In this document: positions 20,573-29,183 of the stretch, piece after piece
Layout: the number at the start of each line of letters is the position of its first letter
Numbering within the stretch: position 1 is the first letter of the stretch
Source: a virus
Virus record (IMG/VR): IMGVR_UViG_3300019776_000079
Location: 1 to 32,117 of that record
Direction: 5' to 3' (one strand)
Length of the DNA: 32,117 nucleotides
The notes under the pieces: model-generated
The model's input: only the letters and a program-made list of their open reading frames with translations
Told to the model about the DNA's origin: nothing
The model's database searches: none
Program-made: the position numbers and the translations under genes

Positions 20573-22213
20573 CTATTCTACAATCGATACTTTTCGCAGA
20601 GCATTCACTCGTGTTTGAGTGCGTGAGATATCTCCTTCAGTTACATACACACGAGTCTCGTTTGTGAGATTATTGCCACCTTGTTGTAGCATTGAACTCT
20701 GAGTACGAGGTGCGCTCGTCTGTGGCACTCCTACGCCACTCATTTGACTAGGACTCGATGTATTGAACTTTGTTTTCTTAATTTTCGCAAGTTGAGCGAC
20801 ACCGAAGAGAGCGGCCGCAGTTGCTTGCACATAAGGATATCCGGGAAACATTGCAGTGATAGGAGATTTCTGCGCAGTTGTATAAGCGCCTTGAACACCC
20901 TCGATAGTGCTAAGAACGGTAGACGCATATCGCATCGCTTTGCCAATTTCAAATGCTCTACGCTGTGATGCTTCATCACGACCTGCAAAAGCGTCAGCGA
21001 GTTCTCCAATCGTGTTAAAGTAACTTGTTGTAGATTGAATCAATTCGTCATGATTTACTTTTGCGAAGAGTGTTAATTTTTCTTGATTTGAGTATTGACG
21101 CTTATATGAAAGTTCATCTAGTTTAACTGCATTTTCTACTTGTTTTCTTGCAAAGTCATCACGAAGTTTTGCTTCTTTTTCAATGCCTTGTTTGCGGATT
21201 GCGTATATGCTTTCAATTAATGCAACTTGTCTTTCGTATTCCTTTTCTGCATCCGATTTATTTTTTTCATTTTGTGCAGTTCTTTTGGCATTTATAGCAT
21301 CTTGTTTTGCTTGTTTTTTTGCTTCCTCTTGTTCTTCAATAGTACGAATTGCAGAACGAGTTTTTATTTCTTCATTGACTAGTTGTTCGCTTCTTAATTG
21401 ATTATCAAGCAACGCTTTTCTTAAAAGTTTTTCTCTTTCTTCATCTGCGTGAATCCCTGATAATGCTCTTGCTTGTTCAATAACTTTTAATTGCTTTTGT
21501 ATTTTAATATAGTTTTCAGCAAGTTGATTTTGTTCACTTTCAATGTCACGCAGTTGAGATTTCTTACCTGCTAATTCACCATATAAAAGAATTTCTCTTT
21601 CTGCATTTAATTGTTTAATACTCTGATTATACGCATCTTGTTCTGCTTTTGCTTTTTTAGTTTCTTCAGATACACCCATAATTGCGTATTTGATTTCATC
21701 CCAATACGCAACGATTGAACCTAATGCAACAACGAGTAACCCTATACCCGTAGACCCAATGCCTGCTTTGATTGCTAGAAACGCTCTTTTTGCGCCATTA
21801 GCAACACCATCAAAAATTGCTGTAAATTGTTGTTGGATTTTGCCTAAGCCTTCGAGACCATCTGCTAGCGCCATTGCGCCTTGCAGTTTTATTAAAGTCT
21901 TTTCTAAGTCTTTTGACTCTGTACCGAATAGAGCGACTGCACCTTGAGCGGCTTGAAATCCACGAGCGATACCTTGAACAACCGTTTGAACTTGAGCAAA
22001 CTTATCAGGATTGACTGCTTTTACCCTATCATTAAAATCTTCAATTCTATCTCTAAGAAGTGCTACTTTCTTTTCTGCTTCTATTGCTTGAGGTGAAAAT
22101 GCACCAAATTCTTTGACTGCATTCTGCGCTTCGAGTGTTAGTTGACGAAGTTCGCCTTTGAAGCCTTTGACATTTGATTTGACTTCGAGTTCTACCGTTG
22201 ATTTAATTGCCAT
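20573..22213 (-). CDS. Tape measure protein
   Basis: A 546-aa protein fixing tail length. The N terminus (VELEVKSNVKGFKGELRQLT) is typical, followed by coiled coil (AIEAEKKVALLRDRIEDFND), a hydrophobic stretch at about 148-170 (IGSTGIGLLVVALGSIVAYW), a long charged coiled coil (200-400), then GVQGAYTTAQKSPITAMFPG and AAALFGVAQLAKI, which recur near the end of tape measures. By the usual scaling the tail would be near 80 nm, so a short siphovirus tail. It follows the 906-aa tail protein rather than preceding it. Confidence 0.85.
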   Translation of the reverse strand: MAIKSTVELEVKSNVKGFKGELRQLTLEAQNAVKEFGAFSPQAIEAEKKVALLRDRIEDFNDRVKAVNPDKFAQVQTVVQGIARGFQAAQGAVALFGTESKDLEKTLIKLQGAMALADGLEGLGKIQQQFTAIFDGVANGAKRAFLAIKAGIGSTGIGLLVVALGSIVAYWDEIKYAIMGVSEETKKAKAEQDAYNQSIKQLNAEREILLYGELAGKKSQLRDIESEQNQLAENYIKIQKQLKVIEQARALSGIHADEEREKLLRKALLDNQLRSEQLVNEEIKTRSAIRTIEEQEEAKKQAKQDAINAKRTAQNEKNKSDAEKEYERQVALIESIYAIRKQGIEKEAKLRDDFARKQVENAVKLDELSYKRQYSNQEKLTLFAKVNHDELIQSTTSYFNTIGELADAFAGRDEASQRRAFEIGKAMRYASTVLSTIEGVQGAYTTAQKSPITAMFPGYPYVQATAAALFGVAQLAKIKKTKFNTSSPSQMSGVGVPQTSAPRTQSSMLQQGGNNLTNETRVYVTEGDISRTQTRVNALRKVSIVE

Positions 22214-22215
22214 GT

Positions 22216-24936
22216 TTAGTGTTGTGCTATGATAAAGTAATTGACTCCGTCAGTTGTTAATGTATGTGATGAATAGATTGCACTTTGTGAGTGCGAATTT
22301 AAGCCATCGATGAGTGCTGTTGTTGCTGTATCGATTGTGACTTGATGTCCTGTTGTGATTTTTTTCACGATAAATATCTTGCCACTCAAACCTGTAGGGT
22401 TAGGTAGTGTCACTACGACCTCGCCCATTGAAGTATCACACAAGAATAAATAATCGTCTTTTGTTGCTGAGTAATTTGCGGAGATTGTTTGAACTGCACC
22501 GCCACTCAAATAGTTAGGGCACATCTCATAGTTCGCAATATAAAGCGTATCACTCTTTGTCACTTCAAAGTCATTGCATATAATAGCAACGCTTGAATCT
22601 GTGCCGTTAGGAAATGCAGTGTCAATAGAACCTAGCGCTGAGTTGTTTGTCGCTTCGCTTGATTGCGTGATGTTTTGACCTACGAAAACGCCATTGCCTG
22701 ATGTCTGAGAGCCACCTACATTGACGCCTTTAATTCCCGGCTTTATCGGATTCGAACCCGATGGATAAATGTCGCCATAAATTTCACCTTCATTGCCTTG
22801 TGCTGTGCCTGCGCCTATTGTCTTTTGCGTAATAGTAGCAGGTTGTACAAACTGCGCAAGAATGAACTCGCAGAGATAGACTCCGTCAGCGACAGGATTG
22901 TAGTCTTCAATTTTGTTAAGACGCCAATACTGATTTTCAAAGAAGAACGCATTTGAGAAGCGTAGGTTAAAATAATCTAGCGGAGTAATACGAAAGTATG
23001 CTCGAATGATTTTCGAGTTCTTAGAAGTGATTTCTGTAAGAAAGCGATAGTAGTAATTATTGACAAGATTTGAGTTTGTGTATTTGTAGCCTGCACCTAC
23101 TCCTATCTCTTTAGGCATCCCAAACAATATGTCGTATGTAGGATTTGACAAAGAGTCATAGTGCAATGTCAACGGCAACGATGTTTGATTGACATACCCT
23201 ACATTCGCTAAATTATAGAACGCATATAAGCGCCATGATACGCCTGTTTGTAGACCTGCGTAGTAGAAAATGCGCAAATCGCCATCCTTTTGCGAGTCGA
23301 TGCTAGATAGAATAAAGTTCTTTTGAGCGTTATCGTATGATTTGACTTGCGTAGGCGAGAAAACTACATCGATTTTCTTCTCACTCTTGATGAATTGATT
23401 GTCAATTTCGTATGTACGAGAGCCATAAGTTGACTGATATTTCTCTTGATAGAACTTATTGTCGTTGTCGCTTGCTTCTTTGTAAGCGAACTTATACGGA
23501 TTTGCATCAAGTTCACCCATTGGCACTAATTCAACAGGCTGTGAATAGTCTAGTTTTGCTGTCCAATCGACTTGAGTGCCATTATAGAACTCGTCTCTAG
23601 GCACACATCTCAACATTCTAGGATTGTCTTTGTCTGCTTCGATATAAAGATTGAACATCTTGACGAATGACATCAACATTTCGCTCTGCTTTACTTCGCT
23701 GTTCAAGAAGACTGAGAAGTCTACCGTTTCGCCATAGCCATAAGTGAATGCACTGCAATTATTTTCAATGCTAGAGTTTGTGAGAATGTCTAGATTGAAC
23801 TCGCTATTGACTAGAGAGTGATTGTTGAGTGCATCGTATACTTGAACGAGTTTGAATGTAATGCTATCGCTTATGTTTGCTTGTGAAAGCGTGAGGTGAA
23901 TATCTTGTGTAAGAGGTGCGCCAAATGTTTGTTGAAATGTAGTAGTCTTGACGAGTGCGTTGTTGACATACATTCCTATTGCAATAGTAAATTCGCTAGG
24001 CATGTACACAGGCATATATGCGCCCATGCTACAAACGACATCAAGCGTCAAGTCAAAGACATAGTCACCTGCTACGGGTACAACATAAGCGCCTGTCGTA
24101 GTGTTGTAGTTATTTCCGTTGTCGTAGTTAGTGCCTGTCGTATCATCGTTGAAGATTAAAGAATAGCCTAAACTAAGCGATTGAGTTGTCGTGCGTGTTG
24201 CTTTAAATCTGCGTTGCTCTAGAACATCAGCGTCTACCGTCAAGCCATTTGGTAGCGGTATGACAAGTCGCTTGAATCTATCGCTATTGAAAAATGAATC
24301 GCTCGTATAAGTGAAGTTGTTTACAGAGAACATCTTGTCAACGATTGTCTTTGCGTACAAGCAAGGAGTCATCCATGACACTTCATACTGCGTAATGTTG
24401 CGTATGTTAGAATAACCTCTATCGAACATTGCATAGACATAGCCATCGCCATAAGAGAATGCTTGAGATGAGCCATTCTTGATGATTGATGTTGCCCATG
24501 AATTTACTACTGCACCGCTTGAAAGAGTGTGATTGTATTCACTGAAGCGTAGCGCATTTAGTTTTGTGTCTGCAAGTGCTGTGAACAAATCAGCGACTTG
24601 ACCATGAATTGAAACATGATAGACGATGTGAGTCGAGTCATCGATTGTAATTGATGTAAGACGAAGAATGCCTCGTAGTTGTTCTACGCCATCTGCAAAG
24701 ACGATACAATCTGCTTTAGTGTTAGGGTTGAACGATGTGCCAAATACCGTTTGCTCGACTTCAAATAGATACGAAAATAGTTGATTGTTGAGTTTCGTGC
24801 CGGGGACATCTATCGTCTTTGTCCATTCACTTGAGCGTGACGCAGGCTCTCTAATATCAGCAATCGAGCGTGTGATTAACACATCAGGCTCATTCGTAAA
24901 CTCAAGAACTTGATTGTTGACTATTACTTCTATCAT
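22216..24936 (-). CDS. Large tail protein with fibre-like C terminus
   Basis: A 906-aa protein, the largest in the genome. The first 150 residues (VLEFTNEPDVLITRSIADIR, EWTKTIDVPGTKLNN) suggest a distal-tail or baseplate hub domain; I recall this N terminus in many Bacteroidota phages. The middle is beta-rich. The last 90 residues (AVQTISANYSATKDDYLFLC, VVVTLPNPTGLSGKIFIVKK, HQVTID) form a fibre-tip beta module. It probably combines an anchoring tail part with host recognition. Coupled to the 376-aa gene by a 4-base overlap. Confidence 0.7.
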   Translation of the reverse strand: MIEVIVNNQVLEFTNEPDVLITRSIADIREPASRSSEWTKTIDVPGTKLNNQLFSYLFEVEQTVFGTSFNPNTKADCIVFADGVEQLRGILRLTSITIDDSTHIVYHVSIHGQVADLFTALADTKLNALRFSEYNHTLSSGAVVNSWATSIIKNGSSQAFSYGDGYVYAMFDRGYSNIRNITQYEVSWMTPCLYAKTIVDKMFSVNNFTYTSDSFFNSDRFKRLVIPLPNGLTVDADVLEQRRFKATRTTTQSLSLGYSLIFNDDTTGTNYDNGNNYNTTTGAYVVPVAGDYVFDLTLDVVCSMGAYMPVYMPSEFTIAIGMYVNNALVKTTTFQQTFGAPLTQDIHLTLSQANISDSITFKLVQVYDALNNHSLVNSEFNLDILTNSSIENNCSAFTYGYGETVDFSVFLNSEVKQSEMLMSFVKMFNLYIEADKDNPRMLRCVPRDEFYNGTQVDWTAKLDYSQPVELVPMGELDANPYKFAYKEASDNDNKFYQEKYQSTYGSRTYEIDNQFIKSEKKIDVVFSPTQVKSYDNAQKNFILSSIDSQKDGDLRIFYYAGLQTGVSWRLYAFYNLANVGYVNQTSLPLTLHYDSLSNPTYDILFGMPKEIGVGAGYKYTNSNLVNNYYYRFLTEITSKNSKIIRAYFRITPLDYFNLRFSNAFFFENQYWRLNKIEDYNPVADGVYLCEFILAQFVQPATITQKTIGAGTAQGNEGEIYGDIYPSGSNPIKPGIKGVNVGGSQTSGNGVFVGQNITQSSEATNNSALGSIDTAFPNGTDSSVAIICNDFEVTKSDTLYIANYEMCPNYLSGGAVQTISANYSATKDDYLFLCDTSMGEVVVTLPNPTGLSGKIFIVKKITTGHQVTIDTATTALIDGLNSHSQSAIYSSHTLTTDGVNYFIIAQH

Positions 24937-26063
24937 TGTCTTTGACGCTTATTTTCAAACGAATACACGACATCAAATTCAATGTTGAATACTTTGTCTT
25001 GCACATTCTTCTTTACTTCGTATGATGTAGTGTCTACATTGACAGCAACGAGCGTGACACCATCGTACATAAATACGACAGGCGATTCGATTAAATCACG
25101 CAACCATTCGCTTTGCTGTTCTGTTATCCAATTAGAGAATAGTTTTACTCTATGAGTTGAAATTGTATCGTATGTTTTTAACTTAAAAGATGATGTCTCG
25201 TAAGCGTATGAAGAGCCTAAAGTATACGGGTTTGATTTGTATTGCTTTCTCTCAACAGCGTATGTATCTCTACGCACTTTGTCAAAGCGAAATGAGTCGA
25301 ATCCGCCTAGAGAGTTTAAGAAGAAAATATCTGTTGTGTCGTATTTTGAACACTCATCTACTAGAGTGACACGATATGTTTCGCTGAGAGTAGTGCCACC
25401 ATTTTTGAGAACGATGTCGTAGTATGTAGCGTTTGACGGAATCGACAACTGAGAACCGATAGGAATGCGAACTACTTTGCTCGTAGGTAATGCAATCGTC
25501 TGCGTGCTACTATCGCTGTATGTGATGACTGCGCTTGTTGCTGTGTTGCGTATTGCGTAGAGCCAATCTTTTTGAGTGCGTGAGATTATCTTTGAGCGAA
25601 TAGGAGTCAAGAACTTGCCACTACCTGACATTGTGTATTGACCTGAGTACGATACTAAGTCAATAGGATTGAGTGACGCATTCCATACGCTACCGCTTGC
25701 GCTTGTAAGATTTAAGTATTCAGTAATTGAGCCTGTTGCTGACGCTGAGTATTCGTAACCAAATTCAATAGAATAGTCTTTGATTGAATTGACGCATCCA
25801 CTCGCTGATGAGTCATTTAAATTGAAGTCATACGAAACATAGTTTTCGAGAATGCGACCTATGTTGAATACGCCTTTGTTTGTCGAGCCATAGTAAATAG
25901 GTGTCTTTAACTTAGCGATAGATGCGCTGTTGATTTTGACATCACCTATGAACTTGAAATTGTCTTTCGTGTAGATTGCACCGCTTGATTCTGTGACTAC
26001 AAAGTTTGTGTCATTGTATGCCGGTGCATATGCGTTTGGTTGTTGTGTGATTGAGAGTGCCAC
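24933..26063 (-). CDS. Tail protein (baseplate-associated)
   Basis: A 376-aa protein starting with GTG (26061-26063): MALSITQQPNAYAPAYND. The N terminus repeats a strand pattern (NFVVTESSGAIYTKDNFKF, GDVKINSASIAKLKTP) with GVFNIGRILENYVSYDFN near 63-80. The C-terminal part (RVKLFSNWITEQQSEWLRDL, VVFMYDGVTLVAVNVDTTSY) resembles tail proteins of related phages preceding the large tail protein. The start is backed by CGCTATTTTAA 4 bases upstream. Probably part of the tail tip complex. Confidence 0.6.
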   Translation of the reverse strand: MALSITQQPNAYAPAYNDTNFVVTESSGAIYTKDNFKFIGDVKINSASIAKLKTPIYYGSTNKGVFNIGRILENYVSYDFNLNDSSASGCVNSIKDYSIEFGYEYSASATGSITEYLNLTSASGSVWNASLNPIDLVSYSGQYTMSGSGKFLTPIRSKIISRTQKDWLYAIRNTATSAVITYSDSSTQTIALPTSKVVRIPIGSQLSIPSNATYYDIVLKNGGTTLSETYRVTLVDECSKYDTTDIFFLNSLGGFDSFRFDKVRRDTYAVERKQYKSNPYTLGSSYAYETSSFKLKTYDTISTHRVKLFSNWITEQQSEWLRDLIESPVVFMYDGVTLVAVNVDTTSYEVKKNVQDKVFNIEFDVVYSFENKRQRQ

Positions 26064-26066
26064 TTC

Positions 26067-26077
26067 TTAAAATAGCG
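26067..26077 (-). promoter_or_regulatory. CGCTATTTTAA motif before a GTG-started tail gene
   Basis: Minus strand CGCTATTTTAA, GAA, GTG. This copy has one extra T, and TTTG lies 18 bases before GCTATTTT. It supports the GTG start of the tail gene. Confidence 0.45.
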
Positions 26078-26103
26078 AAGCAACACTCTCGTCTCAAAAT
26101 GAA

Positions 26104-26397
26104 CTACTTCATCTTCTTCAAGCACTTTGAACAAGTGACATCGCTCGCTGTCAGCGATAAGTCGCAGTCAAAGAAACTACGATATGTTTCAGCGCCACAA
26201 GTAGTACGATATGATGTAATGATTTTCTCGTTATTGTGTACGAGATACGATGCTCGTAAGCGATGCACACGCTCGCCTTGATGACCGATAATGCCATAGA
26301 TGTCAGTCTCACCGCATTGATGTAATTTCTCAAACTCTACTACTGACTCCCCTAGTTTGCGAGTCGGTAGTTTTTCGTGTCTTTTTGCTAGTCTCAT
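26104..26397 (-). CDS. Small zinc-ribbon-like protein
   Basis: A 97-aa protein. Basic N terminus (MRLAKRHEKLPTRKLG). Cysteine at about 68 (TTCGAETYRSFF), then the last residues SDVTCSKCLKKMK: a TCG ... VTCxxCL arrangement seen in many small phage zinc-binding proteins. The strand pattern VHRLRASYLVHNNEKIITSY precedes it. Likely binds nucleic acid or protein; function unknown. Second gene after the promoter at 27015-27045. Confidence 0.65.
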   Translation of the reverse strand: MRLAKRHEKLPTRKLGESVVEFEKLHQCGETDIYGIIGHQGERVHRLRASYLVHNNEKIITSYRTTCGAETYRSFFDCDLSLTASDVTCSKCLKKMK

Positions 26398-26437
26398 AAT
26401 TGTATATAGTGGGGGCTTTTATACCCCAATTTGGTTT

Positions 26438-26995
26438 TTATTTTTTCAACATCTTAGCAATATAGCGATAGTGAAATTCTTGAATGTTGTAGCCACCGCA
26501 AGGTACACAGCAAGTATAGAAGAATCGACCATCTGCAAGTTTTGTATTTACTTCAAAGCCTTTGCCACCAATGTGAGTTGTAACTTCTTGAGCGATATCT
26601 TCTGAAGTCAAAAACTTCTCTAGTGCGCTTTCTAATTTAGCAATACTAATCGCTCTAACTGATTCAATATGATATGCGAAAGTTTTTTCGTAGCGATTTA
26701 CTAAGCCATATACAAACTCTTGCAATCTCATACGGCGACCATATGTCATTGAATAAGCATATTTATTGTACCAATTATGACCTTTAGCATTTTCTTCATT
26801 CGCTAATTCTTCGTTGCAACCATTCATGATTAAGATTGTACGATAGACAGCATAGTCTTGAATCTCGTTAGGAAACTTAATTCTAAAGTCATTGTAAACC
26901 TGTAAAATGTTTGCGATGCGTTCTGTCTCTTTTTGAACAAGGATTTCAATTTGTCCTTTGTAAGATTCTCTGATTGTTTCGATTGCGTTTTTCAT
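26438..26995 (-). CDS. Hypothetical protein, first gene of the structural unit
   Basis: A 185-aa protein. Residues 1-60 are helical (ETIRESYKGQIEILVQKETE, YNDFRIKFPNEI), the middle is basic (YSMTYGRRMRLQEFVYGLVN) and the C-terminal third is beta-rich with two cysteines and a glycine pair (FFYTCCVPCGGYNIQEFHY). No domain recognised. It starts after the leader AACAGATATGA, 19 bases past a strong promoter -7 element, so it may be an abundant early product rather than a structural protein. Confidence 0.7.
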   Translation of the reverse strand: MKNAIETIRESYKGQIEILVQKETERIANILQVYNDFRIKFPNEIQDYAVYRTILIMNGCNEELANEENAKGHNWYNKYAYSMTYGRRMRLQEFVYGLVNRYEKTFAYHIESVRAISIAKLESALEKFLTSEDIAQEVTTHIGGKGFEVNTKLADGRFFYTCCVPCGGYNIQEFHYRYIAKMLKK

Positions 26996-27014
26996 ATCTG
27001 TTTGTATTATGATT

Positions 27015-27045
27015 CAAAAGTAGCACTTTTTTTGATATATGCAAT
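27015..27045 (-). promoter_or_regulatory. Bacteroidota-type promoter for the structural unit
   Basis: Minus strand: ATTG (27042-27045), 19 bases, TACTTTTG (27015-27022). The -33 region TTGCATATAT is identical to the promoter at 6284-6313. It leaves a leader of about 15-19 bases ending AACAGATATG. Confidence 0.75.
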
Positions 27046-27078
27046 ACACTTGCAAACTTTATTTTCTATTTATTTGTT

Positions 27079-27102
27079 TTTATGACAAATCTATGACAAT
27101 AG
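27079..27102 (-). promoter_or_regulatory. Upstream element with paired ATGACA repeats (copy 2)
   Basis: Plus strand TTTATGACAA, ATC, TATGACAATAG: two TATGACA units 11 bases apart. It matches 6347-6370 at 21 of 24 bases. Non-coding here. Confidence 0.55.
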
Positions 27103-27105
27103 CAT

Positions 27106-27218
27106 GTCACGCTTATTTGAATAAATGTGACTTAAATGTTGTCAGAAGTCATGCACTTACTCGACATATTATCGAGTTGTCGCATAGTTTGTAACAATTT
27201 ACGACATGATTTGTTACA
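27106..27218. repeat. Cluster of three inverted repeats in a non-coding stretch
   Basis: GTCAC (27106-27110) with GTGAC (27127-27131). ACTCGA (27159-27164) with TCGAGT (27172-27177), 7-base loop. TGTAACAA (27190-27197) with TTGTTACA (27211-27218), a perfect 8-bp stem with a 13-base loop that includes the stop codon of the chaperone extension. None has a U-run, so they are not plain intrinsic terminators. They may end transcription with Rho, or serve as protein or packaging sites. Confidence 0.55.
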
Positions 27219-27528
27219 GCATCTCGTTCAAGCACGCTGTCACATAAGCGTTGAATCCTTTTACGCTTGCGTTCTCTAAGCGCTTATTGCGCTCGTTTGT
27301 TTTTGCTTTGTAGAAAGCGATAGTATTAAAGAACTCGATGAGCGACATGTCTAGATAGAATTGCCATTGAGTGCGATTACCTCGTGACATTGAGTCAACT
27401 AGATTGAGCCATGAGAAAGGACTTATGTCGTCTCTAGTTTCTGCATCTCCTGTTTCAAATAAGACAGGGTAGCGTTCAACAATAGAGGATAGACTGCCAA
27501 AGAAAAAACTGCATAAGCATAAGCGATG
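27214..27528 (-). CDS. -1 frame extension of the tail assembly chaperone (frameshift product)
   Basis: This 104-codon open frame has no early ATG and lies in the -1 frame relative to 27423-27974, overlapping it by 106 bases and running 209 bases past its stop. The clearly protein-like part reads ERYPVLFETGDAETRDD, then SPFSWLNLVDSMSRGN, IEFFNTIAFYKAKTNERNKR. A U-run (G UUUUUU C, 27508-27503) lies at the start of the overlap. A slip there joins 157 residues of the first frame to 96 of this one (253 aa), as in lambda G/GT. Alternatives: a separate ORF from ATG near 27393, or a sequence error. Confidence 0.5.
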   Translation of the reverse strand, partial: HRLCLCSFFFGSLSSIVERYPVLFETGDAETRDDISPFSWLNLVDSMSRGNRTQWQFYLDMSLIEFFNTIAFYKAKTNERNKRLENASVKGFNAYVTACLNEML

Positions 27529-27974
27529 TCACATCTGAGTGATTTAAAGTCTTCACAGCGTTGTTCAAACTCTTGTGCTATTTTGCCTTTAGATATCTTG
27601 ACTCTACGATTGAAGATGTCAACTTTATATGACAGCATTGCTAGAATCTTGTGCAAGTTCTCTATGATGTTCTCTGCGTTGATTTGTTGCAATTCTATAA
27701 AGTGATGAGCATTCATCTCTTGAGCGTTTGCAATGAGACGATAGCGCTTGCCTAAATGCTTGAATTTGAACTTGACTTTCGATGTCGGTAGTTCATTCAA
27801 AAACGATAGTTTCTCAAAGCGCTTAAGCAAGTCTTCGAGAGTGAGTTCTTCTAGTACATCAATGTCTTCATTTGTGATGATAGCGAGAGTATGTAGTTTC
27901 TTCTCAATACCTTCAAAGTGTTCGATTGAATGTAGTTCTTGAAGTTGAGCGATGTTTATGTCTTTCCAATTCAT
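27423..27974 (-). CDS. Tail assembly chaperone-like protein (G-type)
   Basis: A 183-aa acidic helical protein: IAQLQELHSIEHFEGIEKKL, DVLEELTLEDLLKRFEKL, a beta core VKFKFKHLGKRYRLIANAQE, then HFIELQQINAENIIENLHKI. The 'GKRYRL...FIELQ...ENLHKILA' pattern fits tail assembly chaperones of Bacteroidota phages that coat the tape measure before assembly. A -1 frame open region continues past its stop. It follows the large terminase and lies before the promoter of the structural unit, separated from the tape measure by about 5 kb. Confidence 0.5.
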   Translation of the reverse strand: MNWKDINIAQLQELHSIEHFEGIEKKLHTLAIITNEDIDVLEELTLEDLLKRFEKLSFLNELPTSKVKFKFKHLGKRYRLIANAQEMNAHHFIELQQINAENIIENLHKILAMLSYKVDIFNRRVKISKGKIAQEFEQRCEDFKSLRCDIAYAYAVFSLAVYPLLLNATLSYLKQEMQKLETT

Positions 27975-27995
27975 AGCGTTTCAATTTGTAACGGG

Positions 27996-29183
27996 TTAAG
28001 CAAAGTAAAATGTGCCGGCTCTATTTCTCTTCTTGCAATCTAACGCAAGAGCAAGTGACATGACGCAGTCATCATGTAACCCGCTAGGTGCTGTGTATCT
28101 CACACCTGTTCTTGTGTACTCAAATTCAAATGACTCCATCTCGTAGCCAATAGGATTCTCAGGAAATCTTATCTCTTGTCTCTGAACTTCTAAGACTAAG
28201 CCTTCGATGAGTTGTTGCTTTGATTGTGTTGTGAATTTAAAGCCTTGCGCTCGTGTGCATTGTCGTTGTATCTGCTCGACTATCGGGTCACCTACGCCTG
28301 TCGAGTCAATAAACGCAGGCGTGTTCTGTATCAAGCGTATAATCTTTGATTGTGTTTGCCCCCAATCTGCTTGAAAGCGCTCGCAGTATGCTACTTCGTT
28401 GTGAGCGTTTAAGCCTATGATGACCGTATAATCTGAGTATTTTGCTAAGTCAATGCCATATGCTACTACTTGAGATTGAACTATGTCTTGATAGCATGCT
28501 TGAATGTTTGAGACACCGAATGGATTTGATTTGTCATCTTGTGGCTCTGCTAGATACAACTCATTGAACACATGAAGCGGTAAGTCTCGCTTCGCTTGCT
28601 CAATCTCTTCTAGTTGAAGTATACCTTCTTTGACTGCATCGTAAGCAGTTATCTTGAAATACTCATAGTCTTTCTCGCCTAGTTTTGCACGCTCTCCTAG
28701 TTTGTAGAACCAATTCTTTTTGCCTTTGACATTACCTATCAACTTGCATTTTCCTTGCGTTGCTGTGAGTGTAGAGCGAAGAGCGTACCATGACTCTTCT
28801 CTTGCACGAGACGCTTCATCAAAGACTGCGCTATACACATCATCGCCGTATAAGTTGTCAGGCTTCTCTGCGCTCTTGAACTCGATTCTCGCACCTGTCG
28901 GTAGCGTCAATGTTAACTTACTCTCGTTTGATTGAAAGAAGTTTCTGTCTGAGACTTGCGTCTTCATTCTACGAAATGCTATTTCTGCTTGCTGATATAC
29001 AGGCGCAACCCACCACACGCTCTGATTTTCTTTAAGAGCGAGCGCTTGTTCAAACAACCAAATGATGTGAGATGCAGTCTTACCTGTTTTAGTAGACGCA
29101 CTCGTGATTGTATACCTTGCTTTTGAGTTCAAGATATTTGTTTGATAGGATGTGAGTTTCGGTCTCGTATATTCTATTTGCAC
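27996..29183 (-). CDS. terL: Large terminase subunit
   Basis: A 395-aa packaging motor with ATPase and nuclease. Walker A-like SASTKTGKT at residues 28-36, the adenine region WWVAPVYQQA at 58-67, Walker B VFDEASRA near 121-128 (DE pair), coupling motif LIGNVKGKKNWF at 149-160. The RNase H-like nuclease shows YGIDLAKYSDY (Asp 246), FIDSTGVGD (Asp near 293) and GLHDDCVMSLALA (Asp near 371). The glycosyltransferase gene overlaps its start by 10 bases. Length is at the short end of the family. Confidence 0.95.
   Translation of the reverse strand: MQIEYTRPKLTSYQTNILNSKARYTITSASTKTGKTASHIIWLFEQALALKENQSVWWVAPVYQQAEIAFRRMKTQVSDRNFFQSNESKLTLTLPTGARIEFKSAEKPDNLYGDDVYSAVFDEASRAREESWYALRSTLTATQGKCKLIGNVKGKKNWFYKLGERAKLGEKDYEYFKITAYDAVKEGILQLEEIEQAKRDLPLHVFNELYLAEPQDDKSNPFGVSNIQACYQDIVQSQVVAYGIDLAKYSDYTVIIGLNAHNEVAYCERFQADWGQTQSKIIRLIQNTPAFIDSTGVGDPIVEQIQRQCTRAQGFKFTTQSKQQLIEGLVLEVQRQEIRFPENPIGYEMESFEFEYTRTGVRYTAPSGLHDDCVMSLALALDCKKRNRAGTFYFA

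Noticed and set aside
22735-22760. GTTCGAATC with flanking ATCGG/CCGAT, like a tRNA T-arm or attP core
   Set aside because: It encodes SGSNP in the 906-aa tail protein, the loop has 8 bases, there is no acceptor or anticodon arm, and no integrase is present.
26408-26427. GGGG/CCCC hairpin between 26104-26397 and 26438-26995
   Set aside because: The minus-strand RNA has no U-run after the stem, so I do not call a terminator. The plus strand has a T-rich tract but no genes.
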